From Arenibacter troitsensis (GTDB lineage: Bacteria > Bacteroidota > Bacteroidia > Flavobacteriales > Flavobacteriaceae), in NCBI RefSeq assembly GCF_900177645.1, contig NZ_FXAO01000002.1, positions 558,001-622,000 of the forward strand: a DNA stretch of 64,000 nucleotides, in the 5' to 3' direction. Each line of letters begins with the position of its first letter. Within the stretch, counting starts at the first letter, position 1. Positions 47,708 to 57,900 of the stretch are shown one piece after another. The notes beneath the pieces were generated by a model. That model was given only the letters and a program-made list of their open reading frames with translations. It had not been told where the DNA came from and made no database searches. Made by a program: the position numbers and the translations under genes.

Positions 47708-48988
47708 TTATAATCCGGAAGCTACACTGTTTCTGCCCCTTACATTGATCAAATTTTCCCTCACCTTAAGTGTACGATAGGCATCTATGGGAGAAAGTGC
47801 CCCACCGCCCTTGCGTCTTGCCTCCTGCAACAATGGCCGTACATCCGTACGATAGGCATTCTGAAGTATCTCCTGACAGCGGACTACATCGTTTTCCATT
47901 TGTGCCGTTCTCAATTGGCCCTGATCTATCAGCAATGCCTTGGCATATGCTTCCTGTATGGCCTCCAAGGATTGGATCAGATCCTCCAAGGGGTCTTTGA
48001 TATTATGGCTGGCATCGATCATCCATGCCGGGTATGGATTTTGGGGATTATTGTTCATCCCGTAGACCAATTCGTTGAAAATCAAAAAGAGGGCATAAGG
48101 TTTAATGCTGCCTACGGTAATATCATCATCCCCGTATTTGCTGTCATTAAAGTGAAAACCGCCCAGTTTGCCCTTCATCATCAGGGTGGCAACGATCTGC
48201 TCAATATTGGTATTGGGCAAATGATGGCCCAAATCCACCAAGGTATACGCCCTGTCCCCACATTCGTTGGCCAACATAAAAGAAGTGCCCCAATCCTGGA
48301 TTACGGTACTATAGAAATTGGGCTCATAAGGCTTGTATTCAATGAACAACTTCCAATCCTCCGGCAAGGCCCTATAGATATCCTTTAGGCTGTCCTGGGT
48401 ATTTTGCAGGGCGTTCTGGAAATTGTTCTGTCCCGGAAAATTGGACCCATCGGCCAACCAGACCGTAAGACTTTTGGACCCCAATCTGTTGCCTATATCG
48501 ATCACCTCCAAATTGTGCCGGACCGCCTGTTCCCTTACCGCCTTCTCCCTATTGCTCAGCGAACCGAACCTATAGCTTTCCCTGGCATCCTTTTGATCCT
48601 GAAAAGTGTTGGAGTTTACCGCGTCAAAAACAATACCGTGCGAAGCGGCCAATTGTTTTATGGCTTCATAATCCTGTGGTACGTCCCAGGGAATATGCAA
48701 TGATATGGCTCCGGCAGTCTGGGTCAGGGCATGCAAAATACCCACATCATCTATTTTTTGCTCCAAAGTGGACGGCTCCCCCTGAAAAGAGAACCTTCCA
48801 AACCTGGTTCCGCCTGCGCCTAGGGCCCAACTGGGAATTGCCACTTGGAATTCGGCCAATTTATCGATTATATCATGGACATTACAACCATCCTTTACTA
48901 GGACGTTCGACAAAAAATCGAATTTTTCCCGGTGCGATCTTAACTCCTTTTGGTTCTTTTCCTGTATTCTTTCTTTATCTATTCTCAT
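47708..48988 (-). CDS. rhaI: L-rhamnose isomerase, non-RhaA catabolic type
   Basis: A 426-residue TIM-barrel isomerase that converts L-rhamnose to L-rhamnulose. The ATG at 48988 (MRIDKERIQEKNQKEL) is preferred; an in-frame start at 49048 would run through an intercistronic stem-loop. SLHIPWDVPQDYEAIKQLA, KLFIEYKPYEPNFYSTVIQD, TLVDLGHHLPNTNIEQIVA, and GGFHFNDSKYGDDDITVGS carry the metal and substrate residues expected of this isomerase type, which is distinct from enterobacterial RhaA. It lies between rhaEW and the kinase gene in one operon. Confidence 0.9.
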   Translation of the reverse strand: MRIDKERIQEKNQKELRSHREKFDFLSNVLVKDGCNVHDIIDKLAEFQVAIPSWALGAGGTRFGRFSFQGEPSTLEQKIDDVGILHALTQTAGAISLHIPWDVPQDYEAIKQLAASHGIVFDAVNSNTFQDQKDARESYRFGSLSNREKAVREQAVRHNLEVIDIGNRLGSKSLTVWLADGSNFPGQNNFQNALQNTQDSLKDIYRALPEDWKLFIEYKPYEPNFYSTVIQDWGTSFMLANECGDRAYTLVDLGHHLPNTNIEQIVATLMMKGKLGGFHFNDSKYGDDDITVGSIKPYALFLIFNELVYGMNNNPQNPYPAWMIDASHNIKDPLEDLIQSLEAIQEAYAKALLIDQGQLRTAQMENDVVRCQEILQNAYRTDVRPLLQEARRKGGGALSPIDAYRTLKVRENLINVRGRNSVASGL

Positions 48989-49008
48989 TATATTCCCGAT
49001 TAGAATTA

Positions 49009-49044
49009 GACCTGTCAGGAATTTGTACGCTACCCTGACAGGTC
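49009..49044. repeat. intercistronic stem-loop between rhaEW and rhaI
   Basis: A perfect 11-bp inverted repeat (gacctgtcagg with cctgacaggtc) around a 14-base loop. On the minus strand it follows the rhaEW stop by 31 bp and precedes the rhaI start by 20 bp. No T-run follows on the minus strand, so it looks like an mRNA stabiliser or a small dispersed palindrome rather than a terminator. Confidence 0.75.
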
Positions 49045-49075
49045 TCAAAAAAACTAACTCAAACTAACTCACTAT

Positions 49076-51181
49076 CTATCTCACAAATGCATTGGCCATA
49101 CCGCCATCCACATTTATTATATTGCCCGTGGTCTTATCCAGGATGGCAACACAGGCAAAAACACCGTTGGCTATATCCTCTGGATAAATAATCTCGTTCA
49201 ACAAATTCCTTTTGGCGTAATGTGCGGGCAGTTCGTCCACGGTAATGCCGTAGGCCTTGGCCCTTCCTTCGGCCCAATCGCCTTCCCAAATCTTACTGCC
49301 CACTATAACCCCGTCCGGGTTTACCGTGTTCACACGGATCTTGTCTCCGCCCAATTCGGCCGCCAATAAACGGGCCATATGCTGTTGTGCCGCCTTGGCG
49401 GTACCATAGCCCACATTGTTCGGGCCTGAAACCAGCCCGTTCTTACTGGCTATACTTATAAAATCTCCTCCCAGACCCTGTTTGCGCATTATCGCAACTG
49501 CCTGTTTGGCAAGTTCAAATTGCCCTTTTACCAAAACATTCTGCAGAATATCCCAATCCTTTTCGGTGGTCTCGTCCAATGGCTTGGAAATGGCAAGTCC
49601 CGCACTATGCACTACAATATCCACACCGCCAAACTCCAAACACGCTTTCTTATAAGCCCCCGCAATAGATTCACTTTTGGTAACATCGCAAACCGCATAA
49701 CTGGCAGTATCCGACTTATAGGTGCCTACAGCCTCCTCCAATCGATCTTCGGCTATATCGGTCAATACCACATTGGCTCCTTCACTGGCCAGTTTATCCG
49801 CAATGGCCTTGCCTATACCTCCTCCTGCTCCGGTAACTACCGCTACTTTTCTGGACAGGGGCTGTTCTTTGGGCATGCGCTGCAACTTGGCCTCTTCCAG
49901 CAACCAATATTCAATATCAAAAGCTTCCTGCCTGGGCAAAGAGGTATACTCGGTAATGGCTTCGGCGCCCCTCATTACATTGATGGCATTGATGTAAAAT
50001 TCACTTGCCACCCTAGTGGTCTGCTTGTTCTTTGCAAAACTGAACATCCCAATGCCCGGATATATGATGATCACCGGATTAGGGTCGCGCATGGCCGGGC
50101 TATTGTCCCTTTTACAGGTCTCATAGTAATCTTTGTAGCCTTGCCTGTAGGCCTCAAAGGCCGGTTCCAGTTTTTTCAATACGGCTTTGGCATCACCAAG
50201 ATCCTCCTTCGGATCCAGATCCAATACCAAAGGCTGTATCTTCGTCCTTAGAAAGTGGTCCGGACAGGATGTGCCCATTGGCGCCAAGCGCTCCAAGTCA
50301 TTGCTATTGATATACTCCAAGACCACATCACTATCCGAAAAATGCCCTATCATTCTATTTTCGGAAGAACAAAGTCCCCTTAGCAATGGCATTATTTGGG
50401 AAGCCTTTTCAGCGCGTTCCTCTTGGGGCAGGCTTTTAACTTTTTGCCCTCCAAATACGCTGCCCTTTTCCGTAATCTTTTTGGCGATATACTCTGAAGC
50501 CATTTCTATGACCTCCAAGCTGTTCATATAGCACTCATAAGAGGTGTCCCCCCAGGTGAAAAGTCCGTGGCTCCCCAAAACGATCCCCCTTATACCGGGA
50601 TTGTCCTCCAAACATTTTTCCAATTGCAGGCCTAGATCAAAACCTGGCCTTTGCCAAGGTACCCAGCCCATGGTATCTCCCCAAATTTCCCTGGTCACCT
50701 TTTCACTATCCTTGGCCGCGGCTACCGCTATCAAGGCATCCGGATGCAAATGGTCTATATGCTTAAAGGGAAGTAGACCGTGCAAGGGAGTATCTATGGA
50801 CGGGGCCTTGCTTTCCAGATCGTAGATACAATGATCAAAAAGACCTACCATTCTATCCTCATCCGCAAGACCTCCATAAACGTTTTTCAAGTTTCTCAAC
50901 CGTTCGGTATACAATCCGGCGATACCGGCCTTGTTCAAAGTACCTATATCCCCACCGGAACCCTTGATCCACATTACCTCTACCTCTTCATTGGTCAGAG
51001 GATCCTTTTCAACGGTCTTACAACTGGTATTGCCCCCACCATAATTGGTAATTCGAAGATCGGCCCCTAAAATATTGGACCTATAAAGAAACAGTTCTAC
51101 CTGATCGTCGCCCAGCGCCTCCGCCTTGCTCTCTTCCCAGAGATAATTAACGTATTTAAAATTCTTTGCGGAATGATTCAT
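49076..51181 (-). CDS. rhaEW: bifunctional L-rhamnulose-1-phosphate aldolase / lactaldehyde dehydrogenase
   Basis: A 701-residue cytoplasmic fusion. The N-terminal class II aldolase domain (about 20-400) has NYGGGNTSCK, WIKGSGGD, the metal ligands in HIDHLHPD (His144, His146), and GSHGLFTWGD (His205). It splits L-rhamnulose-1-phosphate into DHAP and L-lactaldehyde. The C-terminal short-chain dehydrogenase (about 443-701) has TGAGGGIG (450-457), Ser577/Ser579 and Y592-x3-K596. In the known RhaEW family it oxidises lactaldehyde to lactate. The domain order and length are standard. First gene of the operon, divergent from the GntR regulator, with a candidate operator in between. Confidence 0.95.
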   Translation of the reverse strand: MNHSAKNFKYVNYLWEESKAEALGDDQVELFLYRSNILGADLRITNYGGGNTSCKTVEKDPLTNEEVEVMWIKGSGGDIGTLNKAGIAGLYTERLRNLKNVYGGLADEDRMVGLFDHCIYDLESKAPSIDTPLHGLLPFKHIDHLHPDALIAVAAAKDSEKVTREIWGDTMGWVPWQRPGFDLGLQLEKCLEDNPGIRGIVLGSHGLFTWGDTSYECYMNSLEVIEMASEYIAKKITEKGSVFGGQKVKSLPQEERAEKASQIMPLLRGLCSSENRMIGHFSDSDVVLEYINSNDLERLAPMGTSCPDHFLRTKIQPLVLDLDPKEDLGDAKAVLKKLEPAFEAYRQGYKDYYETCKRDNSPAMRDPNPVIIIYPGIGMFSFAKNKQTTRVASEFYINAINVMRGAEAITEYTSLPRQEAFDIEYWLLEEAKLQRMPKEQPLSRKVAVVTGAGGGIGKAIADKLASEGANVVLTDIAEDRLEEAVGTYKSDTASYAVCDVTKSESIAGAYKKACLEFGGVDIVVHSAGLAISKPLDETTEKDWDILQNVLVKGQFELAKQAVAIMRKQGLGGDFISIASKNGLVSGPNNVGYGTAKAAQQHMARLLAAELGGDKIRVNTVNPDGVIVGSKIWEGDWAEGRAKAYGITVDELPAHYAKRNLLNEIIYPEDIANGVFACVAILDKTTGNIINVDGGMANAFVR

Positions 51182-51238
51182 AATTTAATAGCTTCAAAAG
51201 TTTTATGATTGCTAAAGTATTGCACAGTTCTCCTGAAT

Positions 51239-51257
51239 GCATCCTGTACTGTACTGC
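51239..51257 (-). promoter_or_regulatory. candidate GntR operator upstream of rhaEW
   Basis: On the minus strand this reads gcagtacagtacaggatgc. It contains two overlapping AGTACA units and the 10-mer agtacaggat, which also occurs twice at 54852-54871 upstream of the second susC. It lies 57-76 bp upstream of the rhaEW start and 155 bp from the divergent GntR gene. Binding is inferred, not shown. Confidence 0.6.
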
Positions 51258-51411
51258 AACCAGTATTTTTTTTTAATTTTATCGACCTTTCTGAAACCAA
51301 AAGAGCTTTATTTTATTAATAAATTTAAAATTAAATAGCTTATTATTGAAGAATAAACAAAAGCGGCAGACTTATTATTTTAAATTACCATTATTATAGA
51401 TTAGCTTAGAT

Positions 51412-52452
51412 ATGTTCAAATACCTCAAAATAGATGAAAATTCCAGGATCCCTAAATATAGGCAGCTAGTAGATTCGGTAATCAACAACATTTCCATTGG
51501 CAACCTAAAGATCGATGATAAAATTCCTTCCATCAATAGCTTGAGCGAGGAATTTTTGCTTTCCCGTGATACTGTTGAAAAGGCCTACCACATATTGAAG
51601 GAACGCAAGATAATTACCTCCATAAGGGGTAAAGGTTATTATATAACCAGAACAAAACTAATATCCAAGGTCAATATACTATTCCTAATCAATAAATTGA
51701 GCGCCTATAAAATGCGCATTTACAATTCGTTTATAAACACTATTGGGGGCAACTCCCATACAGATCTTCATATTTACCATTGTGACAACTCCCTGTTTGC
51801 AAATTTAATAGAGAAGAATATCAACGCATATGACTATTACGTTATCATGCCGCATTTCAAGACAGACGATCTTAAACATATAAGCTATACTGATGAAGCC
51901 ATAAAGGCCATCAATATGATTCCCAAGAACAAATTGGTGTTAATGGACAATAATAAACTTGAAATTGAAGGGGATTTCATTGAAATATATCAGGATTTTG
52001 AGAATGATATCTACAATGCCTTAAAGGAAGGGTTGCCAAAGATCTCGCGATATGGAAAACTGATTCTGGTCTATCCCGAAAATGCCGTATATCCTTATCC
52101 CAGGAGAATTTTACACGGCTTTCGCAAATTTTGTGTAGAACACAAAATAGATTTCGAGATCCTGGATGAAATTTTTGATGATATCATTCTTAAAAAGGGC
52201 GATCTCTTTATTACCATTGAAGAAAACGACTTAGTGAGTTTGGTGAACCAGATTCGGGACAAGGAATTTATTTTAGGTGTGGAGATAGGGGTTATATCCT
52301 ACAACGACACCCCATTAAAGGAATTATTGGGCATTACCGTTATTTCTACAGACTTTAAGGTAATGGGGGAAACAGCCTCTAGAATGATCTTGAACAAGGA
52401 AAAGGGAAAGATTAAGAACCCATTTAATTTTATAGACCGAAATTCCATATAA
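51412..52452 (+). CDS. GntR-family regulator with periplasmic-binding-protein-like sensor
   Basis: A 346-residue regulator. Residues about 10-78 form the winged helix (RIPKYRQLVDSVINNISIG, DKIPSINSLSEEFLLSRDTVEKAYHILKERKIITSIRGKGYYI). The rest (about 88-346) looks like a LacI/PBP-type sugar-binding domain (VNILFLINKLSAYKMRIYNSFI, ITVISTDFKVMGETASRMIL), an arrangement common in Bacteroidota catabolic regulators. It is divergent from rhaEW, so L-rhamnose or an intermediate is the likely effector. The same short motif before rhaEW, the downstream sulfatase and susC suggests a local regulon. Confidence 0.9.
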   Translation: MFKYLKIDENSRIPKYRQLVDSVINNISIGNLKIDDKIPSINSLSEEFLLSRDTVEKAYHILKERKIITSIRGKGYYITRTKLISKVNILFLINKLSAYKMRIYNSFINTIGGNSHTDLHIYHCDNSLFANLIEKNINAYDYYVIMPHFKTDDLKHISYTDEAIKAINMIPKNKLVLMDNNKLEIEGDFIEIYQDFENDIYNALKEGLPKISRYGKLILVYPENAVYPYPRRILHGFRKFCVEHKIDFEILDEIFDDIILKKGDLFITIEENDLVSLVNQIRDKEFILGVEIGVISYNDTPLKELLGITVISTDFKVMGETASRMILNKEKGKIKNPFNFIDRNSI

Positions 52453-52535
52453 AGTCTTTTAGGAAACTCCCCTATCATAACAAACAACTAAACTTTCCAT
52501 AGACACTAATTGTATTGATCCACAATTGGACCACA

Positions 52536-52545
52536 TGTACTATGC
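52536..52545 (-). promoter_or_regulatory. candidate GntR operator copy, upstream of the sulfatase
   Basis: On the minus strand this reads gcatagtaca, identical to the first ten bases of the site at 54848. It lies about 200 bp upstream of the sulfatase start at 52742. A partner element is at 52577. Confidence 0.45.
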
Positions 52546-52576
52546 AGTTATTTTCGCCGCCTTTTAACCGCACACA

Positions 52577-52587
52577 ACAGGATAGTT
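52577..52587 (+). promoter_or_regulatory. candidate GntR operator half-copy
   Basis: acaggatagtt is identical to 54865-54875 in the susC promoter region. With 52536-52545 it would place two half-elements about 41 bp apart, four helical turns, upstream of the sulfatase gene. Confidence 0.4.
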
Positions 52588-52741
52588 CCCTAAAATTACC
52601 AACGTAAGTTTAACCTTTAATCAGAACTGACCTATAAAGAGAATGTCTCTTACGGGAATTTCGTTTTTCTTTGATTGGTCCCGGTAAAGCAAAAACTAAA
52701 CATTTTAAACATAATATAGTAAGCACACCAAATCCATCTTC

Positions 52742-54442
52742 ATGAAACATTCCAAAACCTTGGGTCTTTGTTTTTTATCAATCTTTTTATTTGGTTGTAA
52801 ATCCAAAATGGGAGAAAAATCCACAGTGATAAACACTGCATCCAGACCCAACATAATCTTAATATTGGCCGATGATTATGGCATTATGGACAGTCAGGCC
52901 TATGCCCATAAATTTTCCGGAGCAAACCGTTCCGAAATGTTTTATGAAACCCCTAACATCGATCGCTTGGTCCGGGAAGGCACAGCCTTCTCCCAGGCAT
53001 ATGCCAACCAGTTATGTTCCCCGACCCGGGCAAGTATCATGACGGGGAAGTATGCCAGTAGACTAGGTTTTACAACGGCCATGCCCCTGCGTGAAACCTA
53101 TTACAATCAAAATTTACCAATCCCAGACGGATATTACGCCCATGATGTATTGGAACATAAAGATAATATTTTGATAGAGCAGGCATTGAACAATGCCACC
53201 TCCAATTCGGCGGTGCCTACCGGAAATCCTTATGATAATGGCAGGGATGAACTTTCAATAGCAGAGGCATTAAAGGACTATCATTCTGCCTTTATCGGTA
53301 AATGGCATATTGGTGGATTTGGCGCCCAAGGATATCAACCTGCGGATCAAGGATTTGAACCCTTGGCCTGGTTTGATGCAGGTGGTTCGGTATATTATGA
53401 TTGGAAAAAAAGCTGGGATAACAAAACAAAGACACGATTTCCCAAAATGCCACAGGAACATTCGGAAATAGGCGATTCGGGTCAGGAGACCAATGAGGAT
53501 TACCTAACGGACGACTTAACGGTTCAGGCCCTAAACTACGTAGACGAAAGATCCAAACTTAAAGGACAACCGTTTTTTCTCTATTTTTCCCATTTTGCAA
53601 TCCACTCCCCTTACCAAGGCAAGGAAGATGAAATTGCCTATTTTGAGAACAAGCCTACCAAAGGATGGAACGGCCATAAAGATCCCGTTTACGCATCCAT
53701 GATAAAAAGCTTGGATAGATCTGTTGGTAAAATTTTGAAAAAACTCGAAGAAACCGGTCTGGACGAAAATACCTTGGTCATATTCATGTCGGATAATGGC
53801 GGTATCGATTCTAAAATTACCCCAAAAGGCGATGGCACGGACAACAGTCCGTTTTTAGGAGGGAAGGCCTGTGTAACCGAAGGTGGAATTCGAGTACCGC
53901 TTATCTTTAGATGGAAAGGAAAGATCAAAGAAGGGCAATGGGTAGACGTACCCGTAGATTGCACCGATATTTATCCCACTATTTTGGAAGCTTCCGGTTA
54001 TGACTCCAAAGCTATTATCCAAACCAACAAACTTGATGGAGAAAGTATCCTGCCCCTACTTTCAGACCCTAAAAACATTAAAAAAGGGTATAGCAAGGAA
54101 ACGCACTTCTGGCACTACCCCTTTAATGTAATTTACAATAGCCCATACGAACCCTATGCACTAACACCTCATTCTGCTATTCGGGACGGAGATTACAAAT
54201 TAATATTTGATTGGTACGGTAGGTTCCATCTCTACAATATTAAAGAAGACCCGTTTGAAAAAAACGATTTGGCCACTACTAAGACCGTTTTACGGGAGGC
54301 CTTGTTCAAAAAACTGATGGACTGGCTAAAAATAAATGTAGAGGAAAGATACTGGCCAACACTCAACCCAGATTACAATCCGGCGAATGAGGAAAGGAAG
54401 GTACCTTTCCTGGATTTGTTTACCCATTACATGAAAGAATAA
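52742..54442 (+). CDS. S1 family sulfatase, arylsulfatase-like, lipoprotein
   Basis: A 566-residue lipoprotein sulfatase (LFGC, Cys19). The first metal site is LADDYGIMDSQAYAHKF. C-S-P-T-R at Cys92 with ASIMTGKYASRLGF is the maturation motif. FMSDNGGIDS is the second metal site. It has an insertion of about 40 residues after the maturation helix (ETYYNQNLPIPDGYYAHDVLEH) that the other sulfatases here lack. It lies between the GntR gene and the second susC, with a candidate GntR motif upstream, so it is probably induced along with rhamnose catabolism. Confidence 0.95.
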   Translation: MKHSKTLGLCFLSIFLFGCKSKMGEKSTVINTASRPNIILILADDYGIMDSQAYAHKFSGANRSEMFYETPNIDRLVREGTAFSQAYANQLCSPTRASIMTGKYASRLGFTTAMPLRETYYNQNLPIPDGYYAHDVLEHKDNILIEQALNNATSNSAVPTGNPYDNGRDELSIAEALKDYHSAFIGKWHIGGFGAQGYQPADQGFEPLAWFDAGGSVYYDWKKSWDNKTKTRFPKMPQEHSEIGDSGQETNEDYLTDDLTVQALNYVDERSKLKGQPFFLYFSHFAIHSPYQGKEDEIAYFENKPTKGWNGHKDPVYASMIKSLDRSVGKILKKLEETGLDENTLVIFMSDNGGIDSKITPKGDGTDNSPFLGGKACVTEGGIRVPLIFRWKGKIKEGQWVDVPVDCTDIYPTILEASGYDSKAIIQTNKLDGESILPLLSDPKNIKKGYSKETHFWHYPFNVIYNSPYEPYALTPHSAIRDGDYKLIFDWYGRFHLYNIKEDPFEKNDLATTKTVLREALFKKLMDWLKINVEERYWPTLNPDYNPANEERKVPFLDLFTHYMKE

Positions 54443-54847
54443 TTAATCGGTGCTAAAACTTCTAACGTCCAACCAAATACAATAAATTACTCATTCTATA
54501 AAGCAGTCTTGATTCACCATCAAAACCTATCAGCAAAGATGTGATATTTGGAATTAAAAAAAATTAGCCCATTTATTTTAATCCAAGTGTAAGAAAAACT
54601 TCAGGATCATCGTCTTTTTTTTAAAATAAATTTTTGGATATTGAAGAAACACTCCATTTAAGGGCTTTCAACCTCCTTCTGTTAGCCTAAGCTCAATGAA
54701 TTCGCAGTTCCAGCTCGATTTGACGATTACCAAAAGACATGAACCCTTATATATTAAATATACTCCCTTACATACAATATTTGCCTTGTTAAAAAATTAG
54801 CAATTCAAGCTTATAAAACATGTTAAAAAAATTAACAAATTAAACCA

Positions 54848-54877
54848 GCATAGTACAGGATAGTACAGGATAGTTGC
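54848..54877 (+). promoter_or_regulatory. tandem 10-bp motif, candidate GntR operator of the second susC
   Basis: tagtacagga occurs at 54851-54860 and again at 54861-54870, followed by tagttgcggt. The repeat period is one helical turn and the array runs into the presumed -33 element. The same agtacaggat string is present in the rhaEW upstream region on the other strand. Confidence 0.65.
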
Positions 54878-54900
54878 GGTCAATCACTCCATTATATTTG
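54873..54900 (+). promoter_or_regulatory. Bacteroidota-type promoter of the second susC
   Basis: TATATTTG at 54893-54900 is a perfect match to the TAnnTTTG -7 element. GTTG at 54873-54876 is a partial -33 TTTG element with a 16-bp spacer. Transcription would start near 54906, about 60 bp before the ATG at 54969. Confidence 0.7.
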
Positions 54901-54968
54901 AGTAATTCTTAATTATTTGCCAATATTTTAAGGATAACTAATTAAACTAAACTAAATAATACAAGATT

Positions 54969-57900
54969 ATGAAAAAAAGAATTTACAGGATTTCCCGGAA
55001 ATTCCTATTCCTATTAACTTTGCTTTATGGTATCTCAATGCAAGCACAAAATGTAACGGTAAGCGGTACGGTGGTATCGGCAGACGATTCGTTGGGCTTG
55101 CCGGGGGTAAACGTGGTTGTAAAGGGAACAACAACGGGTACGGTAACGGATTTTGATGGTAACTACAGTATTGTGGCCCCGAGCGCCAACAGCACTTTGG
55201 TATTCACTTACATAGGTTTTACCACTCAAGAAATTGCTATTAACGGAAAAAGCCAATTGGATGTAACCATGTCCGAAGATGCCGCTGCTCTTGATGAAGT
55301 AGTTGTTGTTGGCTACGGTACACAAATTAAAAGACAGGTAACGGGGTCGGTATCTACCATACAGGCCGAAGAGCTTGCCGATATTCCGGTTTCACAGATC
55401 ACCCAAAAAATACAGGGTAGGATACCTGGGGTTCAGATTAATCAGACTACTGGTAAACCCGGACAGGGGATGTCCGTACGTATTCGCGGGCAACTATCCG
55501 TTTCTGGAGGAAGTGACCCATTGTACGTGGTTGATGGTTTTCCAATTTCTGGAGGGATCAACAATATAAATCCGGATGAAATTCAGGATATATCCATTCT
55601 GAAAGATGCCGCTTCCACTTCGCTTTACGGATCCCGGGCAGCCAATGGTGTTGTTTTGATCACTACCAAAAGTGGAACACCCGGTGAAACTAGTGTTAGT
55701 TTAAATGTTTCTACAGGTATGCAAAGCGTTCCGGATAGAGGTAGGATTGAAATGATGAATGCGGTTGAATTCGCCCAATTTAAAAAGGAATACTATGAGG
55801 ATCAAGGTGACCCTGTACCCGACATCTTCCAGAATCCTTCCCAATACGAGGGCCAGAACAATGATTGGTACGATGCTATGCTTAGGACTGCCCCAATGAC
55901 CAATTACAATCTTACCATTACTTCCAATAAAGAAAAGTTGCGAACCTCAGTAATTCTAGGCTTCTTTGATCAGGAAGGTGTGGTAATAAGTTCGGATTAT
56001 AAGCGATATTCATTAAGGGCAAATTTAGACTATAACTTATCCGACAAGATCCGAATTGGAGTGAATATAGCACCTAATTACATCTTGGACAATATTCCAA
56101 GAACAGATGGTAGCCGGGGTACAGGGCTCCTTTTTAATGCCTTGCACACTTGGCCAATAATGCCCATCTACAATGAGGATGGGACCAGAACGGAATTCAA
56201 TCGCTTTCCTGCCAACACGGGAAACATCTTCTCCTATGCCAACTGGTTAAATTCCGCAGAAAGAATTACAGACGGCACCAAGGAGGTCAATCTTTTGTCC
56301 AATGCGTATATCCAATATGAGCCCATAAAAGGCCTTAGTATTAAGTCCAGTTTAAACGCTGAATTATACAATGAACAATATGAATACTTCAGTCCAACCA
56401 ATGCCACCTATGCTATTAACCGTCCCATTCCGACCAATAATGAAGCAGTTTGGGACGATAGGACCACTTTTTCCTGGTTGAACGAAAACACGGTCAATTA
56501 CAACAAAAGTATTGGCGACCACACTTTCTCTGTCCTTGGAGGTTTTACCTACCAAAAATATCGCATGGACCGAAATAGGGTTGCGGCCAGCGATTTTGCC
56601 GATGATAGATTACCGAATATTCAGGGAGCGGCCAACATTAATAGAGGCGGCACCTTCGACCAAGTACAGGAATGGAGTTTAGTGTCCTTTCTTTCCCGGC
56701 TTACCTATAATTACAAAGGAAAATATCTTTTGACGGGCTCCATTCGTAGTGATGGATCATCAAGGTTCGGTTCCGATAATAGATGGGGTACCTTTCCCTC
56801 TGTATCTGCTGGTTGGATCGCTTCCGACGAGAAGTTTTTAGAAAATGTTGAATCCATTTCACTTCTTAAGCTACGTGCAAGTTATGGTGTTACCGGGAAC
56901 AACAATATTGGTAATTATACCCAGTACGCCTTGATCAACAATACAGTGAATGCTGTATTTGGCAATGATTTTGCACCAGGTTCTGCCGTTAATTCCCTCT
57001 CCAATTCCAATTTGGGATGGGAAACTACCAAACAGTTCGATATTGGATTGGATTTAAGCCTCTTTAATGATAGGGTATCTTTTGTGTATGACTATTATAC
57101 CAAGAACACTACCAATTTACTTTACAATGTGCAAGTTCCAAGGGAATCCGGTTTTACCAATTTTAGCGACAACATTGGTGAAATTAAGTTCTGGGGGCAT
57201 GAATTTGGTATTAATACCGTTAATACTACAGGTAAATTTAGATGGACCACCAATGCCAATATCTCCTTCAACAGAAATGAGGTAGTAGCTTTGGCCGATG
57301 GAATTGACAGGGTCTATGGACCAGGTGGATGGCACATTACCAAGGTAGGGGAACCCTTTGGCCAATTTTATGGGCATCTGTCCGATGGGGTTTATCTCAA
57401 CCAACAGGACTTGGACAGCTCGCCTCAAGTTCCAGGACGTTCTACAGTAGGTAGTATTAAATTATTGGATGTTAATGGTGATGGGATAATCACTAATGGA
57501 GGGGATTTTGACGACCGCGCCATAATGGGCAGTCCATTCCCTGATTTCACCTATGGTATTACCAACACCATTAACTATGGCAATTTCGATTTTTCCGTAG
57601 TGGGTACCGGTTCTTATGGCAATGAATTGCTGGTTAGACATTTGTACAGTACCACCAACTTGGATGGGGTATTCAATCTTTTAAAAGATGTTAAATACAG
57701 GTTTAGATCCGTTGAAAATCCAGGAAGGGGCTTTTATGGAACTACCGTAGGTGGCGGTAATGTTACCGGTATTGAAAGGGATTGGATCAATGACCGTTTT
57801 GTGGCGGATGCCTCCTATTTCAATATTCGCAACATCACCTTAGGTTATACTATTCCCAAAATTGAAAAGTATTTCAAGTCGGCCCGAGTATATGGATCCA

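Larger units (their letters stand above)
54443..54968. other. 526-bp regulatory region upstream of the second susC
   Basis: AT-rich and without a supported ORF. It holds the tandem motif at 54848 and the promoter at 54873. An imperfect repeat of ttaaaaaattagcaattcaa and a ttaaaaaaattaacaaatta-like segment lies at 54789-54843. Confidence 0.5.

Noticed and set aside
49520..50251. 243-residue plus-strand frame
   Set aside because: It is antisense to rhaEW, whose motifs are intact across the region.
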